Assembly (NCBI GenBank): GCA_021779275.1
Contig: JAJYAX010000021.1
Span: 1-10,369 of the forward strand
Length of the DNA: 10,369 nt
Reading direction: 5' to 3'
Origin: Deltaproteobacteria bacterium
GTDB lineage: Bacteria > Desulfobacterota > Desulfobulbia > Desulfobulbales > Desulfocapsaceae
Below the pieces are notes generated by a model. It was given only the letters and a program-made list of their open reading frames with translations. It did no database searches and had not been told where the DNA came from. Both the position numbers and the translations under genes were made by a program. Below are positions 1 through 7,742 of the stretch, one piece after another (within the stretch, counting starts at the first letter, position 1; the number at the start of each line of letters is the position of its first letter).

Positions 1-1
1 T

Positions 2-1888
2 GCCGATGCCCTGCGCACCATCCTGCCGCCCTGGACGGTCAGCAGTCTGGCCCAGGCCGTGGGCGAACAGGTCTTTGGCGATGAGCAGTACAGACGGGAA
101 TCCGTACAGATGTGTGCAGGATTGCGCCTGGAGTTGCAGAAGGACCTGGAGGGACTGCCGGACCTGAAGGTCTTTGATTCCAGTGCAAATTATCTGCTTC
201 TCCGGCTGGAAAACGGGATGAGGGCAACGACGCTCTCCGAGAGGCTCCTGCAGGACGGCATTGCCATTCGCGTCTGCGCCAACTATCAGGGGTTGGATGA
301 TTCCTATTTCCGGGTTGCCGTCAGGACCCATGATGAAAATCAGATTTTTCTCCAGGCCTTGAAGGGTGCGCTTACCGGCACTCTCCGGCCTGCAACCGGC
401 CGGGTGCGGGAAAGGACCCCGGCGCTGATGATCCAGGGGACCTCGTCCAATGCCGGGAAGTCGGTCCTGGTCACCGCCCTGTGCCGGATTCTGTTGCAGG
501 ACGGGGTGCGGGTGGCGCCTTTTAAGGCCCAGAATATGTCCTTGAACTCCTTCGTCACCCTGGATGGCCTGGAGATGGGACGCGCCCAGGTGGTCCAGGC
601 CCAGGCCGCCCGGCTTGATCCCGATGTCCGGATGAACCCGGTGCTGTTGAAACCGAATTCGGATACCGGCAGTCAGATAATCGTCAATGGCCTGCCGGTG
701 GGCAATATGTCGGTTCTGGAATATGTCGGCTATAAGGGCATTGCCTGGAAGGCCGCCTGTACAAGCTACGACCAACTGGCGGCGGACTACGATGCGATTA
801 TCCTGGAAGGGGCGGGCTCTCCCGGCGAGGTGAATCTGAAACACCATGATATCGTCAATATGCGGATGGCCCGGTATGCCCGTTCCCAGGTCCTGCTGGT
901 CGGAGATATTGATCGCGGCGGGGTCTACGCCTCCTTTGTCGGGACCATGGAGGTCCTGGCCGAATGGGAGCGACGGCTGGTTGCAGGTTTTATCGTCAAC
1001 AGGTTTCGGGGGCAGGCCTCGCTGCTTGAATCCGCGCACAGCTACGTGCGCTCCCATACCGGACGGGATGTCCTGGGCGTCGTTCCCTACCTGCATGATC
1101 TGGGGATACCCGAGGAGGATTCCGTCTCCTTCAAGGCCGGACTCTTCGATGCGGCACGTCCCGGCTGTCCCCATGTTGAGATCGCCCTGATCAGTCTTCC
1201 CCATATCTCCAACTTCACCGACATCGAGCCCTTCGTGGCGGAGCCCGACGTCCATCTGCGGGTGGTCTCCCAGGCGCGCGAGCTGGGACGGCCGGATGCA
1301 ATCATTATTCCCGGCTCAAAAAACGTGATCGGAGACCTGAAGGCCCTGCAGGAAAGCGGGCTGGCGGAGGCAATCGGTTCGCTGGCCCATGACGGCTGCG
1401 AGATTGTCGGCCTCTGCGGCGGCTACCAGATACTCGGGAAGCGGGTCGAGGACCCTCACTCCATCGAATCCCACCAGGGGGATATTGCCGGCCTGGCCCT
1501 GCTGGATGTGGTCACCCGGCTGGAGCGGAAAAAACAATTGATACGCCGGCAGGGTATCCATGGCGCATCGGCCCTGCCGGTGCACGGTTATGAGATCCAT
1601 CATGGGATCTCTGCCTCGTCCCTGGCTCCGGTGCTGACCTTTCCGGATGGGGCTCGTTGCGGTTCAACCACCGCCGACGGCCGCATCTGGGGGACCTATC
1701 TCCACGGGATTTTCGATGCCGACCCCTTTCGCCGCTGGTTTATCGATGGCCTGCGGAGACGAAAAGGCCTGACCTGTGACGGCCGGATTCTGGCCTCCTA
1801 TGATCTTGAACCGGCCTTCGACAGGCTGGCGGATATCGTCCGGGGAACCCTCGACATGAACCGGGTCTATGCCTTGCTGGGTCTCTGA
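2..1888 (+). CDS. cobQ: CobD-CobQ fusion: threonine-phosphate decarboxylase / adenosylcobyric acid synthase (5' end missing)
   Basis: The reading frame is open from base 2, so the gene starts outside the window and 628 residues are visible. Residues 1 to about 125 match the C-terminal part of CobD, the PLP-dependent L-threonine-O-3-phosphate decarboxylase ([13 protein letters not shown] near the start, NYLLLRL, then [18 protein letters not shown]). After a short linker (about 362-425) a full CobQ/CbiP follows: P-loop GTSSNAGKS (437-463), [10 protein letters not shown], the DxDRGG-type stretch [12 protein letters not shown], and a class I glutamine amidotransferase-like domain with LCGGYQ (Cys codon 1415-1417), HGYEIHHG and GTYLHGIFD (His codon 1703-1705). 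CobQ amidates four side chains of adenosylcobyrinic acid a,c-diamide using glutamine and ATP. CobD makes (R)-1-aminopropan-2-ol phosphate. The GTG at 59 lies inside the CobD fold and is not the true start. The products of both halves are the substrates of the next gene, cbiB. It is cytoplasmic. Confidence 0.93.
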   Translation, partial: ADALRTILPPWTVSSLAQAVGEQVFGDEQYRRESVQMCAGLRLELQKDLEGLPDLKVFDSSANYLLLRLENGMRATTLSERLLQDGIAIRVCANYQGLDDSYFRVAVRTHDENQIFLQALKGALTGTLRPATGRVRERTPALMIQGTSSNAGKSVLVTALCRILLQDGVRVAPFKAQNMSLNSFVTLDGLEMGRAQVVQAQAARLDPDVRMNPVLLKPNSDTGSQIIVNGLPVGNMSVLEYVGYKGIAWKAACTSYDQLAADYDAIILEGAGSPGEVNLKHHDIVNMRMARYARSQVLLVGDIDRGGVYASFVGTMEVLAEWERRLVAGFIVNRFRGQASLLESAHSYVRSHTGRDVLGVVPYLHDLGIPEEDSVSFKAGLFDAARPGCPHVEIALISLPHISNFTDIEPFVAEPDVHLRVVSQARELGRPDAIIIPGSKNVIGDLKALQESGLAEAIGSLAHDGCEIVGLCGGYQILGKRVEDPHSIESHQGDIAGLALLDVVTRLERKKQLIRRQGIHGASALPVHGYEIHHGISASSLAPVLTFPDGARCGSTTADGRIWGTYLHGIFDADPFRRWFIDGLRRRKGLTCDGRILASYDLEPAFDRLADIVRGTLDMNRVYALLGL

Positions 1889-1923
1889 TATGTCGGGAAA
1901 TCGAATTTTTGAGGTTGTTGCCG

Positions 1924-2919
1924 ATGTCCTTTGAGATGCAGATAGCCCTGGCCCTGCTTGTCGATCAGCTGGCAGGCGATCCTCGCTGGCTCCCCCATCC
2001 CGTCCGGATGATCGGCTGGTTTTGCCAATGGTTTGAGGGAAAATACCGCTGTCTCCTGGCGAACAAAAGACTGGCCGGATTCTGCACCGTGATCTCCGTC
2101 CTCCTGGTCACCATGCTCGCTGTCGGCATGCTCTTGACGGTTGCAACCTCCCTGTCTTCCGTCTTGGCTGATGTCCTGGCCATCCTTATGGTGTATGCAT
2201 CGGTTGCGGCCAGGGATCTTATCGTGCACAGCAGGGGTGTTTACACCTGTCTCCATCCCGACGAGGATATCGATGCGGCCAGAAAGGCGGTGGCGATGAT
2301 AGTCGGAAGGGACACGGACAACCTTGACCGGGCGGGGGTGAGCCGGGCCTGTGTTGAGACGGTGGCCGAAAACATGGTGGACGGGGTGACCGCGCCTCTT
2401 TTTTTCGGCATCCTCTGCAGCCTGCTTCCCCCTGTCTATGGTCTGGATGCCATCGGCCTTGCCGCCCTGGGGGCCATGACCTATAAAGCCGTCAACACTA
2501 TGGACTCCATGTTCGGCTATAAGAACGACACCTATCTGGAGTTCGGCTGGACGGCGGCCAGGCTCGACGATATAGCCAACTTCATCCCGGCCCGGCTGAG
2601 CGGTCTCCTGGTGATCGTCGCAGCCTTCATCCTGCAACTCGACTGGCGAAGGGCGGCAAGGATCTTTTTCCGGGACAGGCTGCAGCATAGCAGTCCCAAT
2701 TCCGCCCATACCGAGGCGGCTGTAGCCGGAGCCCTGGGGATTCAGCTGGGCGGGGATGCCTTTTATTTCGGCCGGCTGACCATGAAGCCTACCATGGGCG
2801 AGAAGACACGGGAGGTCAGTGAAAAAGACATCGTGAGCACGGGCAGAATAATGCAGATAGGCGCACTCTTTTTCGCAGTCCTGCTGCTGCTTATACGAAG
2901 AGCGATTCTTGAGGGATAG
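1924..2919 (+). CDS. cbiB: Adenosylcobinamide-phosphate synthase CbiB (integral membrane)
   Basis: 331 residues, the usual length for CbiB/CobD(Pseudomonas). Family landmarks are DQLAGDPRWLPHPVRMIG at the N-terminus, SRACVETVAENMVDGV in the middle, YKAVNTMDSMFGYKN, and NSAHTEAAVAGALGIQLGG near the C-terminus. Hydrophobic segments fit a multi-pass inner-membrane protein: about residues 45-90, 155-185, 225-245 and 307-327. It condenses adenosylcobyric acid with (R)-1-aminopropan-2-ol phosphate to give adenosylcobinamide phosphate, so it uses the products of both halves of the upstream fusion. I chose ATG 1924 because GAGG (1911-1914) lies 9 nt upstream. A TTG at 1909 would add five residues but lacks such a site. 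The gene starts 35 nt after the fusion gene and ends 3 nt before cbiA, so one transcript is likely. Confidence 0.93.
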   Translation: MSFEMQIALALLVDQLAGDPRWLPHPVRMIGWFCQWFEGKYRCLLANKRLAGFCTVISVLLVTMLAVGMLLTVATSLSSVLADVLAILMVYASVAARDLIVHSRGVYTCLHPDEDIDAARKAVAMIVGRDTDNLDRAGVSRACVETVAENMVDGVTAPLFFGILCSLLPPVYGLDAIGLAALGAMTYKAVNTMDSMFGYKNDTYLEFGWTAARLDDIANFIPARLSGLLVIVAAFILQLDWRRAARIFFRDRLQHSSPNSAHTEAAVAGALGIQLGGDAFYFGRLTMKPTMGEKTREVSEKDIVSTGRIMQIGALFFAVLLLLIRRAILEG

Positions 2920-2922
2920 GTG

Positions 2923-4272
2923 ATGAATATTCCAGCATTTCTTGTCGGCGGGACAACCAGCGGATCCGGCAAGACCACCATCACCGTGGGCCTTCTTGCC
3001 GCCCTCAGGCAACGCGGCCTCAAGGTGCAGCCCTTCAAGTGCGGACCTGATTTTATCGATCCGACGCTCCACACCATGGTTACCGGCAGGGTTTCCCGGA
3101 ACCTTGACCTGCAGATGGCGGGTCCGTCCTTCTGCCGCACCTCTTTCATGCGAAATATCGAAGGAGTGGACGTTGCCGTCATTGAAGGCGTCATGGGGCT
3201 GTATGATGGCGGCCGGGCCAGTTCCGCAGCCCTGACCCGTGCCCTTTCACTGCCTGTTGTTCTGGTCATTGATGTTCGATCCGCCGCCGAGAGCGTTGCC
3301 GCGGTCTTAAAGGGATTCGAGATGTATGACCGGGAGGTGCGAATCTCCGGTGTGATTTTCAATCGGGTGGGCTCAGGCCGGCACCGGGAATTGATTCGTG
3401 ATGCGGTGACGAAAAACTGTACCACCGAGATACTGGGGTTTTTCCCGAGGGATGCTGAATTCACCATCCCGGAAAGACACCTCGGTCTCCATATGGGAGA
3501 GGAGTCTCCCTTAAATGCGGAACAGATTAGCAGCCTTGCCCGGGCCATAGAAGAGCATATCGATATTGATCGCCTCTTGCAGGTAAGCACGGCCGCGATC
3601 AACGGCAGTGTCGAGAGTGTGGGCCGCCTGCCTGTCGAGCAGAGAGCCAGACTGGCCGTCGCCAGGGACCAGGCCTTCTGTTTTTATTACCAGGACAACC
3701 TCGATCTCTTCGAGCAGGCGGGCATCGATCTTGTTTTCTTCAGTCCGCTGCATGACGCACTGCTCCCCGAGAACATCGACGGCATCTATATCGGAGGAGG
3801 CTATCCGGAGTTGTATGCGCAGCAGTTAAGCGGCAACGAGGAGATGCGGCGGCGGATCAAGGATTGGGTTGATTGCGGCGGGCCTTTATACTGTGAATGC
3901 GGCGGGTTTATGTATATGGCGACGGAACTCATTGACCTTACGAACAACCACTTCGCCATGGCAGGGGTCTTCCCGGCAATCATCGTGATGAAGGACAGGC
4001 TCAGCCGGCTTGGGTATAAAGAGGTCAGGCTCACCGGCAACTGCCTGCTGGGAAAGGCAGGCGACAGACTCTTCGGGCATGAATTTCACTATTCGACCAT
4101 CCAGGAGATCGATCCCTCCCTTACCACGGTCTACCAGTTGCAGGACGGGAGCAAAGAGGGGTATGTTGTCAAGAATGCCCTGGGGGGCTATGTGCATCTG
4201 CACTTTGGTCAATCGGCAGAAGCGGTCGGATGTTTCTATAATTTTTTACGGAAGGGAAGGGGAGAAAACTGA
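2923..4272 (+). CDS. cbiA: Cobyrinic acid a,c-diamide synthase CbiA
   Basis: 449 residues, typical of CbiA. The N-terminal ATPase half has P-loop GGTTSGSGKTT (about residues 9-19), FKCGPDFIDPTLH, and VIEGVMGLYDG (Walker B-like region). The C-terminal half is a class I glutamine amidotransferase-like domain with DGIYIGGGYPELYA, the nucleophile in ECGG (Cys about 326), FGHEFHYS and GGYVHLHFG with the partner His. It amidates the a and c side chains of cobyrinic acid, in the anaerobic route before cobalt adenosylation, using glutamine and ATP. GTG 2920 and ATG 2923 are adjacent possible starts. ATG is preferred because GAGG (2911-2914) then sits 8 nt away. The stop overlaps the ATG of cbiC by one base (TGATG), a typical translational coupling arrangement. 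Presence of CbiA rather than CobB-type naming does not by itself prove the anaerobic pathway. Confidence 0.95.
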   Translation: MNIPAFLVGGTTSGSGKTTITVGLLAALRQRGLKVQPFKCGPDFIDPTLHTMVTGRVSRNLDLQMAGPSFCRTSFMRNIEGVDVAVIEGVMGLYDGGRASSAALTRALSLPVVLVIDVRSAAESVAAVLKGFEMYDREVRISGVIFNRVGSGRHRELIRDAVTKNCTTEILGFFPRDAEFTIPERHLGLHMGEESPLNAEQISSLARAIEEHIDIDRLLQVSTAAINGSVESVGRLPVEQRARLAVARDQAFCFYYQDNLDLFEQAGIDLVFFSPLHDALLPENIDGIYIGGGYPELYAQQLSGNEEMRRRIKDWVDCGGPLYCECGGFMYMATELIDLTNNHFAMAGVFPAIIVMKDRLSRLGYKEVRLTGNCLLGKAGDRLFGHEFHYSTIQEIDPSLTTVYQLQDGSKEGYVVKNALGGYVHLHFGQSAEAVGCFYNFLRKGRGEN

Positions 4273-4931
4273 TGGTCACTCTACAACAGGTCAAACCTCT
4301 GCAGATAGAGGCGGAGAGTTTTCGGATCATCGAGCAGGAATTTTCCGAGCAGACCGGACATCGTCCCGAGGAGTACGGGCCGGACAGGTTCAAGGTCATT
4401 CAAAGGGTGATCCATGCCACCGGCGATTTCTCCTTTGCCGCCAATCTGTCCTTTCATGACCGGGCGATCCATGCGGGTCTTACTGCCATCAGAACGGGCA
4501 GGAACATTCTCATTGATGTCAATATGGGGGCAGCCGGCATCAGCCGCTCCATCCTGCACACATTCGGCGGCGAGGTGATCTGCCGGATAGGAGATAAGGA
4601 GGCGGCCCGGATTGCCAAGACCAGAGGACTTACCCGTTCCGAGGCGGCCTTTGAGCTGGCCGTGGGAGACAATATCGGCATTGTCGCCATCGGCAACGCC
4701 CCGACCGCGCTTCTTGCCGCCATGCGGCTTATCGAGGAGGGAAAATTCAATCCCGATCTGGTGATCGGGGTGCCGGTTGGATTTGTTAACGCTCAGGAAT
4801 CAAAAGAAATACTCTCGATGAAAGACTATCCTTTCATCGCGGCGCTCGGACGCAAGGGAGGCACTCCGGTGGCTGTCGCTATCATCAATGCCCTGTTGCG
4901 GCTGGCGGAGGCGGGAGGACTTATCGCCTGA
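4272..4931 (+). CDS. cbiC: Cobalt-precorrin-8 (precorrin-8X) methylmutase CbiC
   Basis: 219 residues, the normal CbiC/CobH length. It moves the methyl group from C-11 to C-12 of the corrin ring precursor to give (cobalt-)cobyrinic acid, the substrate of CbiA. The conserved RVIHATGDFSF stretch carries the catalytic His at residue 48 (known from CobH of Pseudomonas denitrificans). Other family marks are DVNMGAAGI, VAIGNAPTAL, PDLVIGVPVGFVNAQESKE and ALGRKGGTPVAVAIINALL. A purine-rich GGAAGGGGAG tract just upstream is the ribosome binding site, inside the end of cbiA. The ATG overlaps the cbiA stop by one base. Gene order (late step first, ring rearrangement last) does not follow pathway order. 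An 8-bp hairpin overlaps the stop codon. Nothing looks damaged. Confidence 0.95.
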   Translation: MVTLQQVKPLQIEAESFRIIEQEFSEQTGHRPEEYGPDRFKVIQRVIHATGDFSFAANLSFHDRAIHAGLTAIRTGRNILIDVNMGAAGISRSILHTFGGEVICRIGDKEAARIAKTRGLTRSEAAFELAVGDNIGIVAIGNAPTALLAAMRLIEEGKFNPDLVIGVPVGFVNAQESKEILSMKDYPFIAALGRKGGTPVAVAIINALLRLAEAGGLIA

Positions 4932-4949
4932 GAGTGGTGCTCTCTCAGG
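4927..4949 (+). terminator. 8-bp hairpin overlapping the cbiC stop, without a U-tract
   Basis: CCTGAGAG (4927-4934) pairs perfectly with CTCTCAGG (4942-4949) around a 7-nt loop, and the TGA of cbiC lies in the left arm. No run of T follows (the next bases are GCTTGAC), so it is at best a weak intrinsic terminator or an mRNA 3'-end stabiliser. It marks the end of the cobalamin operon, but read-through into ndk is possible. Confidence 0.35.
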
Positions 4950-4951
4950 GC

Positions 4952-4980
4952 TTGACAATCGGCTGCGGGAATGCTACTGG
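4952..4980 (+). promoter_or_regulatory. Candidate sigma70 promoter for ndk
   Basis: A perfect TTGACA -35 box (4952-4957) is followed after 17 nt by a weak -10 (TACTGG, 4975-4980) preceded by TG at 4972-4973, an extended -10 arrangement. This would give a leader of about 70 nt before the ndk ATG. A second -10-like hexamer, TATGAT (5016-5021), has no good -35. The -10 boxes are weak or lone, so this is a candidate only. Confidence 0.35.
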
Positions 4981-5055
4981 TTCGGCGGATTTTTCAGGTC
5001 GTCGAACAAAGAGGATATGATATTTAAAAAATAGAGAAGCGGAGGAAGTGCTGTA

Positions 5056-5469
5056 ATGGAAAGAACATTTGCCATCATAAAACCGGATGCGTTTGCCGCC
5101 GGCAATGCCGGAAAGATTATCGCCAGAATTTATTCAGAAGGATTCAAGATAGTTGGAATAAAAAAACTGTACCTGAGCAAGATTGAGGCGGAAGGTTTCT
5201 ATGCCGTGCACAGGGAGCGGCCGTTTTTTGGCGAACTGACCGACTTTATGAGCAGCGGGCCCTGTATTGTCATGGTGCTTGAGGCCGGCAATGCCATCAA
5301 AAAATGGCGCGATCTGATGGGAGCCACCAATCCGGCCGGCGCCGCAGAGGGAACCCTGAGGCGTCAGTTCGGCTCATCCGTCGGCGAAAATGCCACCCAC
5401 GGTTCCGACGCCCCGGAGACCGCCGCCTTTGAGATGGGCTATTTCTTCTCAGGCCTGGAACTGTTGTAA
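5056..5469 (+). CDS. ndk: Nucleoside diphosphate kinase Ndk
   Basis: 137 residues, close to the usual 140-150 of bacterial Ndk. It transfers the gamma phosphate from ATP to nucleoside diphosphates through a phospho-histidine intermediate, in the cytoplasm. The start [12 protein letters not shown] has the conserved [23 protein letters not shown] and NATHGSD follow, with the active-site His at residue 115. Family members usually read NAVHGSD, so Thr for Val is a mild variant. The C-terminus ([13 protein letters not shown]) is slightly short but complete. GGAGG (5041-5045) lies 10 nt before the ATG. The gene follows the cobalamin operon by 124 nt with its own possible promoter and converges on the HD-GYP gene. 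No functional link to cobalamin synthesis is needed; it is a housekeeping enzyme. Confidence 0.96.
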   Translation: MERTFAIIKPDAFAAGNAGKIIARIYSEGFKIVGIKKLYLSKIEAEGFYAVHRERPFFGELTDFMSSGPCIVMVLEAGNAIKKWRDLMGATNPAGAAEGTLRRQFGSSVGENATHGSDAPETAAFEMGYFFSGLELL

Positions 5470-5473
5470 CTCT

Positions 5474-5504
5474 CTGCATCCGGGCTTTCATGAACCGGGT
5501 GCAG
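5474..5504 (+). terminator. 10-bp hairpin just after ndk
   Basis: CTGCATCCGG (5474-5483) pairs with CCGGGTGCAG (5495-5504) with one T-G wobble and an 11-nt loop, starting 4 nt after the ndk stop. The following GTCCTTGTC is only mildly T-rich, so it may stop transcription together with the next inverted repeat. Confidence 0.4.
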
Positions 5505-5514
5505 GTCCTTGTCG

Positions 5515-5577
5515 CTGAAAATGACGCGAACGGGGAAGGCCTTCGTCTTTCGGAGCCGTCGCCGGTCGCGTTTTCAG
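5515..5577. terminator. Possible bidirectional terminator between ndk and the HD-GYP gene
   Basis: An interrupted inverted repeat: CTGAAAA (5515-5521) pairs with TTTTCAG (5571-5577), CGCGA (5525-5529) with TCGCG (5566-5570), and CGG (5531-5533) with CCG (5562-5564), with a 3-nt bulge and one mismatch. Inside lies the 10-bp palindrome GAAGGCCTTC (5535-5544). A-rich on the left and T-rich on the right of a GC core is the layout of an intrinsic terminator acting on both strands, and the two flanking genes converge here. Confidence 0.4.
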
Positions 5578-5578
5578 G

Positions 5579-7111
5579 TCACCTCTCCGGCGTCTTTTTC
5601 AGGTAATCCATGATGGAGGGAAGGCTCTCCAGTAAGGCCTCCACAACCGGTTTGTCAAAGTGTTCTCCCGCCCCGTCTTTTATGATGGAGATCGCCCTTG
5701 GGAGTGATAATGGCTCGTAGCTGAAGGTCTCGTTCTCCGTATATTTGGGATAATCCCTCTTCTCGGTCAGGGCGTCAAATATATCGGCCACCGCCATTAT
5801 CCGTGAGGAGAGCGGGATTTCGTCCCCTTTTAACCCCTTTGGATATCCCGTCCCATCTATTTTCTCGTGATGGGAACTGGCAACAAGGGGCACAGTGTCC
5901 ATACATTCAGGAAAATAAAAATTTTCAAGAATCGCTCTCGTTTTTGCAGAATGACTCTCCATAATAGCCTTTTCTTCAGGAAAAAAACGTCCGTTTTTTA
6001 GGAGGATGGAATCTGGGATTGCGATTTTCCCTATATCGTGCATCAAGGCGGCAAATTTCAGTATCCGAATCTCCTGTTCAGGCAGATTCATCTTTTGAGC
6101 GATCAGCAGAGAGATGTCCATAACCCGTTCGGAGTGACCGGCGGTCAAGGGATGACGAGCATCCACTGTGGCGGAAAGCGTTCTGATGGAGCTGTCAAAA
6201 GACAATCGCAGTTCTTCATGGAGCTTGAAATTTTTGATGATTCTTGCCGCCTGGTTGGCGATGGCGGTAATGAGTCCCAGGTCCTTCATGCTGAAGGCAT
6301 TGATCCTGGCCAGTGAAGAAAGGATCATAATGCCGAGAAGTTCCTCCTGGAACATCATAGGTACGGAGATGGTGGATTTCACCCCTTCGAGCATGATGGA
6401 TTCTGAGAGGTTGAATCGGTCATCCGAGGGGACATTGGTGGAGATAACCCCTGTTTTTTCTTCCTGCACATATCTGACCAGCGTGGACGACACGGTAAGT
6501 TTCGTCTCTTTGCCGCGGGTTTTGTAGCTATGGGGCGCCATGTTCCCCTTCTTGTCGGGAAGGAGAATAATGCCGTGATCATATTCAAGAAATTCAAAGG
6601 TTCTGACCAGAATCCGATCCAGTGTCTTTCCCAAGTCCCGTTCAAGGTTCATTTCGTTCTGAAGCTCATAGGTCACCCTGAGCTTCTCGTAATCTGCTCG
6701 CAGATCCTTTTCGTTGTGGATTTCGTCTTCAGGCAGAAAACGGGTTTCCTGCTGCGGGGATAAGGCGGAACTGAAAAGGCCCTTGTTCTCATCCCTGATT
6801 TCCACCATCTGAGCGGCAGGTTTTTCCTCTCCTTCGAGGAGCAGTCTAACGTTGCCAAGGCGAATTTCATCCCCGATATACACCCTGGTTTTGTTGTGTA
6901 TTCTGCGATTATTGACATAGGTCCCGTTGGTGCTTGACCTGTCTTCGATACAACATATCTGGTTGGCATCCATCATGATCAGGCAATGGTTTTTTGATAC
7001 TGAAGGGTCGGGAATCCGGATACTGTTACCGGCATGTCTGCCGATGGAATTCAGCGCCTGCAGCTCGACTTTCCGCCTGCCGGAAGATGAGACAATAATG
7101 AGACTGGTCAT
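5579..7111 (-). CDS. FHA-GAF-HD-GYP signalling protein, predicted cyclic-di-GMP phosphodiesterase
   Basis: 510 residues, no signal peptide or membrane segment, so cytoplasmic. Residues about 1-95 form an FHA domain (SIGRHAGNS, SVSKNH at 37-42, DRSSTNGTYVN at 57-67), which binds phosphothreonine. Residues about 150-295 look like a GAF sensor domain (LERDLGKTLDRIL, SVPMMFQEELLGIMIL, ANQAARIIKN). Residues about 305-500 are an HD-GYP domain with GHSERV, HDIGK (His358-Asp359) and the full signature HHEKIDGTGYP (414-424), then ADIFDALT. HD-GYP enzymes hydrolyse c-di-GMP. Between DALT and GAGEHF there are about 30 residues where I expect about 21, so a small insertion exists. There is no receiver domain, so control is likely by the GAF ligand and a phosphorylated partner. 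AAGGGA upstream serves as ribosome binding site, and TATGAT on the minus strand (7172-7167) could be a -10. The gene converges on ndk and shows no operon partner. Confidence 0.93.
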   Translation of the reverse strand: MTSLIIVSSSGRRKVELQALNSIGRHAGNSIRIPDPSVSKNHCLIMMDANQICCIEDRSSTNGTYVNNRRIHNKTRVYIGDEIRLGNVRLLLEGEEKPAAQMVEIRDENKGLFSSALSPQQETRFLPEDEIHNEKDLRADYEKLRVTYELQNEMNLERDLGKTLDRILVRTFEFLEYDHGIILLPDKKGNMAPHSYKTRGKETKLTVSSTLVRYVQEEKTGVISTNVPSDDRFNLSESIMLEGVKSTISVPMMFQEELLGIMILSSLARINAFSMKDLGLITAIANQAARIIKNFKLHEELRLSFDSSIRTLSATVDARHPLTAGHSERVMDISLLIAQKMNLPEQEIRILKFAALMHDIGKIAIPDSILLKNGRFFPEEKAIMESHSAKTRAILENFYFPECMDTVPLVASSHHEKIDGTGYPKGLKGDEIPLSSRIMAVADIFDALTEKRDYPKYTENETFSYEPLSLPRAISIIKDGAGEHFDKPVVEALLESLPSIMDYLKKTPER

Positions 7112-7517
7112 GGTGGATCCCTTAAGAAGGAATTGCCTGGAAACCGCATCCCTGTGTTATCTTTTTATCATACCGACTCCAGCACTAAAAGACGAGGATG
7201 AAAAAATGCCCCTGGTTTTCAAAAATCCGATTATTCTTTCCCTGAACCCGATTGTTCAGCTTGCAACCGGACCGGGTGGTCTCTTTTTATATGCCGAAAA
7301 TTCTGTATATTTTTGCGGTAACGCACACTGTTCTTTACTCGGAGGATTCATTATCATTGAATTTTGAATAATGACCTGATATATACCTGTAACCGGAATG
7401 GGGTGAGGGAAGGTGAGATGCAGGGTGGGAAAGCAGATGCCTGGAACCATGAGAATCCACGTGGAGAACCTTCCGGCCGTAAGGCGGTTATTAAAAAAAT
7501 CACAGACAGATACAATC
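7112..7517. other. 406-nt intergenic region without a clear gene
   Basis: This AT-richer spacer separates the divergent HD-GYP gene and tRNA-Thr. It should hold both promoters, but I find no strong pair. On the minus strand TATGAT (7172-7167) has no good -35. Upstream of the tRNA, TACAAT (7511-7516) lies too close to the mature 5' end to be its -10. A 53-codon frame from ATG 7206 to 7367 has GAGG 8 nt upstream but no recognisable product. CTGAAC/GTTCAG around 7243-7260 could form a 6-bp hairpin. Confidence 0.5.
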
Positions 7518-7593
7518 GCCACTTTAGCTCAGATGGTAGAGCGGCGCTCTCGTAAAGCGCAGGCCAACGGTTCGATTCCGTTAAGTGGCTCCA
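7518..7593 (+). tRNA. tRNA-Thr (anticodon CGU), CCA encoded
   Basis: A complete 76-nt cloverleaf. The acceptor stem is GCCACTT (7518-7524) with AAGTGGC (7583-7589), discriminator T 7590 and genomic CCA 7591-7593. The D arm is GCTC/GAGC around AGATGGTA. The anticodon stem is GCGCT (7544-7548) with AGCGC (7556-7560), and the loop CTCGTAA puts anticodon CGT at 7551-7553, reading ACG for threonine. The variable loop is AGGCC. The T arm is AACGG-TTCGATT-CCGTT (7566-7582). All stems pair perfectly. It is a single tRNA, followed 5 nt later by a strong terminator. I see no duplicated 3' end elsewhere in the window that would suggest an integrated element. Confidence 0.98.
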
Positions 7594-7598
7594 ATAAT

Positions 7599-7637
7599 AA
7601 GGGGTAAGGTGAGACATCACCTTACCCCTTTGTCTTT
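7599..7637 (+). terminator. Strong intrinsic terminator of tRNA-Thr
   Basis: A perfect 14-bp stem (7599-7612 with 7617-7630) closes a 4-nt GACA loop and is followed by TGTCTTT. It starts 5 nt after the CCA end. Because the left arm begins with AA and the right ends with TT, it may also stop transcription from the opposite side. Confidence 0.9.
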
Positions 7638-7670
7638 GGTATCGGTAAAATCAGTGGTCGGAATCCGATC

Positions 7671-7700
7671 TTGAAGATTGGAAAAATTCATCCCGATAAC
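7671..7700 (+). promoter_or_regulatory. Candidate sigma70 promoter for the YigI-like gene
   Basis: TTGAAG (7671-7676, four of six consensus bases) and GATAAC (7695-7700, four of six) are separated by 18 nt, giving a start point near 7707 and a leader of about 36 nt to the GTG start. It lies between the tRNA terminator and the gene, where a promoter is needed. Confidence 0.35.
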
Positions 7701-7742
7701 AAACGCGGTTTACGGTCTCATTGCCCCGGGAGGCTTGATAAA

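Noticed and set aside
59..61. GTG 59 as start of the CobQ protein
   Set aside because: The frame is open to the window edge, and the residues before GTG already match CobD, so the true start is outside the window.
1867..3072. 401-codon minus-strand open frame
   Set aside because: It lies antisense to cbiB, which has full family motifs and a ribosome binding site; the minus frame is rich in Gly, Gln, His and Asp with no recognisable domain.
2763..3602. 279-codon minus-strand open frame
   Set aside because: Antisense shadow of the end of cbiB and the start of cbiA; Ser/Arg-rich low-complexity product.
7511..7516. TACAAT as a -10 box for the tRNA
   Set aside because: It ends one base before the mature tRNA 5' end, so the transcript would start inside the tRNA.
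7518..7593. tRNA-Thr as an integration site for a mobile element
   Set aside because: No integrase gene and no second copy of the tRNA 3' end are seen in the window.
7354..7620. 88-codon minus-strand frame containing SHLTESNRWPALYESAALPSE
   Set aside because: It is the antisense of tRNA-Thr; this type of SHLTESNR peptide is a well-known false protein produced by translating tRNA genes backwards.
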